Shown here in pieces: positions 5,982-9,069 of a stretch of 9,069 bases of DNA. Origin of the DNA: a bacterium (GTDB lineage Bacteria; Krumholzibacteriota; Krumholzibacteriia; LZORAL124-64-63). Every line of letters begins with the position of its first letter. The first letter of the stretch is position 1. The position numbers were made by a program, and so were the translations under genes. The DNA lies in NCBI GenBank assembly GCA_018652925.1, contig JABIBH010000210.1, forward strand, positions 1 to 9,069. Direction: 5' to 3'. The notes below the pieces were generated by a model that saw only the letters and a list, made by a program, of their open reading frames with translations, ran no database searches and was not told where the DNA came from.

Positions 5982-7751
5982 TTAACGTCGTCCAAATCGT
6001 TTTTCCAAATCTTCAATTGTAAATTGGATAAGAGTTGGTCGGCCATGAGGACATGATAGTGGGATGTCGGTTGCAAAGAGTTTGTCGACCAGGTTCTGCA
6101 TCTCTGGAATGGTCAGTAATTGACCGGCACGAATTGCTCCATGACATGCAAAGCTGGCGAGCAGATCATTGGAATCTGCGTTGGAACTTTGATCGGTTTC
6201 AGACAGGTCATCAAGAATATCCAAAAGCAGCTGGCCCTCCGACCAGTTCTTCACCGATGAAGGAATACCCTGAACAATTATCGATTGACCACCAAATGCT
6301 TCAGCAACAAAACCTAGTGCTTGAAGTTGAGTCTGATTGGATTGAAAAGTCTGAACTTGAGCTGGCGAAAGCTCAAGATGCACAGGAAAAAGTAATTGCT
6401 GGATTGGGATGGCAAAAGAGCCCTCTTCGATAGAAGCCTGGGCTTCATTATACAGAATTCTTTCATGACTGTTGTGTTGATCGATTATAACCAACGCACC
6501 TTTTATCTGTGTGCAGATATACGTTCTGTGAAGTTGCCAGAATGGAGCTGAACGAAGTTGCGAAACTTCAGAGGATGCTTGAGATGGTGCAACAGAAGAA
6601 TCAGGATTGCTGTCAAACAAACCAGGTTGAACACTGTTGCTGTCAGGTGCAGAATATTTTGAAGTAAAATGTCTTTTCAAATAATCATTTTGTGCCTCGT
6701 TAATAGAATCAAGGCTTGGTGAATCCGGCCTGGTTATGTCAGTCAGAGGTGTCAGCTCACGTAAATTCAGCCCATCGCGCAGAGCCGAATTGATTAGTGA
6801 AAAAACGGTGCGCTCAAGCATCAACCGCACTTCGGTCTTTGCTGGATGAACATTGATGTCAACCTCTCCAAAAGGTATCTGCAGGAAAAGGATTACTACT
6901 GGATGTCTGCCGGGAGGAATTACTTCTTTATAAGCAGTTGCGATTGCCTGTGACAAAAGCGGACTTTTGACAGGCCGTCGATTTATAAAAATAAATTGTT
7001 GAATTCGATTGGGACGTGTCCAGGTTGGTCGACTGGCCAGCCCACCAACGGCTATGCCACCCTCCTCAGCTTCAAATCTCGACAAGTGTTCTGAGGCAGG
7101 TCCGCCAAGCAGATCTTTAACTCGAGCCGGAAGTGAGTCGGCAGCCAAGAGATCAAGTACCGGTGCAGTGTCAGCAGTGAGCTGAAAACGGATTTCCGGA
7201 TATGCCATAGCAATTGAAGTTACAACATTGGTGATTGCTTTTTTCTCAGCAGCTGATGTTTTAAGGTATTTTCTGCGTGCTGGAGTATTAAAAAATAGAT
7301 CTTCGACAAGGATTGTTGTTCCACGATTTCTGGATGCAGGTTCACGACGCTCTGTTGCCCCGCCACATACACGCATCATTCCGCCAATGTCTTCATCTTG
7401 TGAACGAGAAGTTACTGTGCAACGGGAAACAGAGGCGATACTGGCCATCGCTTCTCCCCTGAAACCAAAAGACTCAACTTGAACAATGTCAGCAGCTGAA
7501 ACAATCTTGCTGGTTGCATGTCGTTCAAAAACCAGAGGTAATTCACGAAAAGGGATACCGTGACCATCATCCTCAACCGAAATTGAAGTAGTACCACCTT
7601 CAACAATAGTGACATGAATTTTGCTGGCACCTGCATCCAGAGAGTTCTCAATGAGTTCTTTTACAACTGAAGCAGGGCGTTCAATAACCTCGCCAGCAGC
7701 TATTCTGTCGATTGAAACAGTATCAAGAATACGGATTTGTTTGCGCGACAT
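5982..7751 (-). CDS. mutL: DNA mismatch repair protein MutL
   Basis: MutL links mismatch recognition by MutS to strand incision. The 589-residue protein has the GHKL ATPase N-domain: KELIENSLDAG (31-41; catalytic E32, Mg-binding N36), VEDDGHGIP (59-67), ESFGFRGEA (93-101) and NTPARRKYLK (155-164). A low-complexity Ser/Asp/Gln linker follows at about 335-400. The C-terminal dimerisation/endonuclease domain (about 401-589) has DQHNSHERILYNE (424-436), ACHGAIRAG (535-543) and CPHGRP (567-572). These correspond to the DQHA(x)2E(x)4E, ACR and C(P/N)HGRP motifs of nicking MutLs. The metal-site candidates D424, H426, E430, C567 and H569 are kept, but A is replaced by N427, the last motif glutamate by N435, and ACR reads ACH. 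QPGLF (375-379) in the linker could bind the sliding clamp. The ATG at 7751 has AAGGA 11 nt upstream, a longer spacer than usual. A candidate promoter lies in the 84-bp gap upstream, and miaA follows without a gap. Confidence 0.98.
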   Translation of the reverse strand: MSRKQIRILDTVSIDRIAAGEVIERPASVVKELIENSLDAGASKIHVTIVEGGTTSISVEDDGHGIPFRELPLVFERHATSKIVSAADIVQVESFGFRGEAMASIASVSRCTVTSRSQDEDIGGMMRVCGGATERREPASRNRGTTILVEDLFFNTPARRKYLKTSAAEKKAITNVVTSIAMAYPEIRFQLTADTAPVLDLLAADSLPARVKDLLGGPASEHLSRFEAEEGGIAVGGLASRPTWTRPNRIQQFIFINRRPVKSPLLSQAIATAYKEVIPPGRHPVVILFLQIPFGEVDINVHPAKTEVRLMLERTVFSLINSALRDGLNLRELTPLTDITRPDSPSLDSINEAQNDYLKRHFTSKYSAPDSNSVQPGLFDSNPDSSVAPSQASSEVSQLRSAPFWQLHRTYICTQIKGALVIIDQHNSHERILYNEAQASIEEGSFAIPIQQLLFPVHLELSPAQVQTFQSNQTQLQALGFVAEAFGGQSIIVQGIPSSVKNWSEGQLLLDILDDLSETDQSSNADSNDLLASFACHGAIRAGQLLTIPEMQNLVDKLFATDIPLSCPHGRPTLIQFTIEDLEKRFGRR

Positions 7752-7773
7752 CTAAAGAGGTTTCCTTCAAGCC

Positions 7774-7811
7774 AAATTGCGAATCGATTTGTTATATGAT
7801 AGATGCAATTT
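7774..7811 (-). repeat. 7-bp inverted repeat around the mutL -10 region
   Basis: AAATTGC (7811-7805) and GCAATTT (7780-7774) are exact inverted copies, separated by 24 bp that contain the candidate -10 box and start site. The arm centres are 31 bp apart, about three helical turns. This could be a paired operator for a dimeric regulator, but AT-rich 7-mers also recur by chance. Confidence 0.25.
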
Positions 7812-7825
7812 ACTAATATCGTCAA
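7796..7825 (-). promoter_or_regulatory. Candidate sigma70-type promoter for mutL-miaA and downstream genes
   Basis: In the gap between the GAF gene and mutL, the minus strand has TTGACG (7825-7820) and TATCAT (7801-7796) with an 18-bp spacer; each hexamer differs from consensus at one base. Transcription would start near 7789, leaving a leader of about 38 nt that carries the mutL ribosome binding site. This is the best promoter match I found between genes in the window. It assumes a sigma70-like consensus holds for this organism. Confidence 0.5.
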
Positions 7826-7835
7826 TGTCTGCAAA

Positions 7836-9035
7836 TTATTTATCGATGGTCTTTGATATCGCTGATTCAAACAGCTCTTCTGCGTTGTCATATTTTCCTG
7901 GATATGTCACGCGCCCGGCTTGAATAACAAGTTTATCGGATGTGATAACTTCTTTTATAATTTGGATTAAGCGTCGCTCGAATCTGGAAACAGATTGCGA
8001 TTCTTCAGGTGCGACAATAGCTATTGTATTGTCATCGACCATAGCTATCGAGTCTGAGCTTCTGACACTTTCAATAAGAATTCTCAGCAGTGGAGTTACC
8101 GGAATGCTTAATTTGATAACAGTCAAAGAGAAAGATGTGTGATATCGATTTGAACGGTCGATTTCATTTTTGAGGCGAGCAAGTAAATCCATTTTGCTGC
8201 CGACTGCAGAGTCACAAGAAGCACCGATATAATAGTTCTTGAAAGTAGGCAGCAGTTTCAAAGCAAAAAGGGCATCATCTTTACTGAACAAAGATCCGTC
8301 AAGTTGATGGGCCGGAGTTTTACCATGGAAAACAACAGTGAAATCTGATTCATCAATTACAACTAGAGTTGCCGGGAATTCATCGGTAAACGCAAAACCA
8401 TCTTTAGCATCTGCTTTTAATTCCACCAACTGATCAGACATGACATCTTGTGGTAGGTAATACTCCACTTTATCGGAACCAAATAGCTGAGCTAATACAT
8501 CGGGGTTGAAAACCTTGTTTTCATTCAGGTCAAGAATTGTTGCCATAGCTTTTAAAGCAAGATCAGGTCTGAGCCGGTCAAGAGAGTTGCTTATAACCAG
8601 ATCTATATTGTCTGCAAATGTCCCAAGTACATTATCTGTTACATCTGCAAAGTGTTGTTGGTGCGAAGAATTTGAAAATTCAACAGAAAGTGCCGATTTG
8701 AATCTTGTAGTAGTCAACGGCAAATATTCTCGTATAAAACCATTTGAATTTTCACTGCTGTCGATTTTCAGTTTCCGTGATTTCAAAATTGAATTCTGCC
8801 AACCCGGGTGGCCGTTGTCAATTATCCCGAATCTGGAAGAACCTTCGTTATCACTTTCAATGAGAAGTAATTTGGAGTCAGGTATCTCTATTGCCACCGA
8901 TACAAAATCGGCATTGAATTTCATTGCAGTTGAAGAACACCAAACTGCGATTGCGTGATCTAAACGATTAAAATCGCACGCCACTTCATCCAGGCTGAAT
9001 TCATAATTATCCGATTGATTTACAGGTACTTTCAT
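7836..9035 (-). CDS. GAF-like protein with a degenerate GGDEF-like C-terminal domain; start uncertain
   Basis: I do not recognise this gene by name. The 399-residue product has no signal peptide or membrane span and looks cytoplasmic. Residues about 25-150 read like a GAF-type sensor fold: alternating strands such as ADFVSVAIE (42-50), then NGHPGW (74-79) and KSALSVEFS (113-121), and a closing helix at about 128-150. Residues about 155-275 may be a second, more diverged sensor domain. Residues 281-399 follow the outline of a GGDEF domain: MDLLARLKNEIDRSNRYHTS (282-301), SLTVIKLS (303-310), VRSSDSIAMVDDNTIAIVAP (324-343) and a terminal VIQAGRVTYPGKYDNAEELF (370-389). The DxDxFKxxND/GHxxGD segment is absent and the GGDEF signature reads VDDNT, so diguanylate cyclase activity is not expected. 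The ATG at 9035 has no Shine-Dalgarno and the frame stays open to the right edge, so the true start may be upstream. It lies 84 bp before mutL; no functional link to repair is evident. Confidence 0.8.
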   Translation of the reverse strand: MKVPVNQSDNYEFSLDEVACDFNRLDHAIAVWCSSTAMKFNADFVSVAIEIPDSKLLLIESDNEGSSRFGIIDNGHPGWQNSILKSRKLKIDSSENSNGFIREYLPLTTTRFKSALSVEFSNSSHQQHFADVTDNVLGTFADNIDLVISNSLDRLRPDLALKAMATILDLNENKVFNPDVLAQLFGSDKVEYYLPQDVMSDQLVELKADAKDGFAFTDEFPATLVVIDESDFTVVFHGKTPAHQLDGSLFSKDDALFALKLLPTFKNYYIGASCDSAVGSKMDLLARLKNEIDRSNRYHTSFSLTVIKLSIPVTPLLRILIESVRSSDSIAMVDDNTIAIVAPEESQSVSRFERRLIQIIKEVITSDKLVIQAGRVTYPGKYDNAEELFESAISKTIDK

Positions 9036-9069
9036 TTTGTGGAAAGAGCTGGTAGAACATTTGGCAATG

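Noticed and set aside
6035..6433. 132-codon plus-strand open frame opposite the 3' half of mutL
   Set aside because: It mirrors conserved MutL motif codons and shows no protein family features of its own.
7700..7891. 63-codon minus-strand open frame bridging the GAF gene and mutL
   Set aside because: It overlaps the ends of two better supported genes and the promoter gap, with no family resemblance.
8506..8958. 150-codon plus-strand open frame opposite the GAF-like gene
   Set aside because: It is fully antisense to a frame with clear domain-like sequence, its product is serine-rich without recognisable motifs, and it has no clean upstream site.
1..9069. Mobile element, CRISPR array, phage, defence or secondary-metabolite system
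   Set aside because: No transposase, integrase, spaced repeats or terminal inverted repeats were seen; the genes form a conserved housekeeping block in one direction.

Overview
This window is a dense block of bacterial housekeeping genes, all transcribed from the minus strand. Reading right to left, in the direction of transcription, the order is: a cytoplasmic GAF-like protein with a decayed GGDEF-like domain; mutL; miaA; a PDZ/radical SAM/DUF512 protein; der (engA); plsY; gpsA; a small MerR-family regulator; tRNA-Pro(GGG); and the first 57 codons of a probable lipid A-type acyltransferase that runs off the left edge. The right-most gene is still in open frame at the right edge, so its start is uncertain.

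The organism looks like a Gram-negative bacterium with moderately AT-rich DNA. The run DUF512 - der - plsY - gpsA is an arrangement I associate with Clostridia and some Deltaproteobacteria. A MerR gene followed by tRNA-Pro, together with a probable LpxL/HtrB-like gene, fits a deltaproteobacterial-type (Desulfobacterota/Desulfuromonadota-like) or candidate-phylum relative better than a Firmicute. This is inference from synteny and memory; no species can be named.

The genes are tightly packed. mutL and miaA abut (TAAATG), miaA and the DUF512 gene overlap by ATGA, plsY and gpsA overlap by one base (TAATG), and the gpsA stop codon lies in the merR ribosome binding site. The only larger gaps are 84 bp before mutL, which holds a good sigma70-type promoter candidate, 67 bp before der, and 61 bp before the tRNA. 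The simplest reading is one long transcript starting before mutL and running through gpsA-merR, perhaps with internal starts. I saw no convincing intrinsic terminator.

Functionally the block covers DNA mismatch repair (MutL), tRNA A37 prenylation (MiaA), 50S ribosome assembly (Der), the first steps of phospholipid synthesis (GpsA makes sn-glycerol 3-phosphate, PlsY acylates it), tRNA supply, and probably outer-membrane lipid synthesis. Two genes lack a known role: the DUF512 radical SAM protein between miaA and der, and the GAF/degenerate-GGDEF protein upstream of mutL.

I found no mobile element, CRISPR array, toxin-antitoxin pair, phage gene or defence system. The most interesting points are the degenerate GGDEF protein, the altered endonuclease motif in MutL, the NKxE motif in the first G domain of Der, and the unsolved DUF512 enzyme in a translation-linked context.
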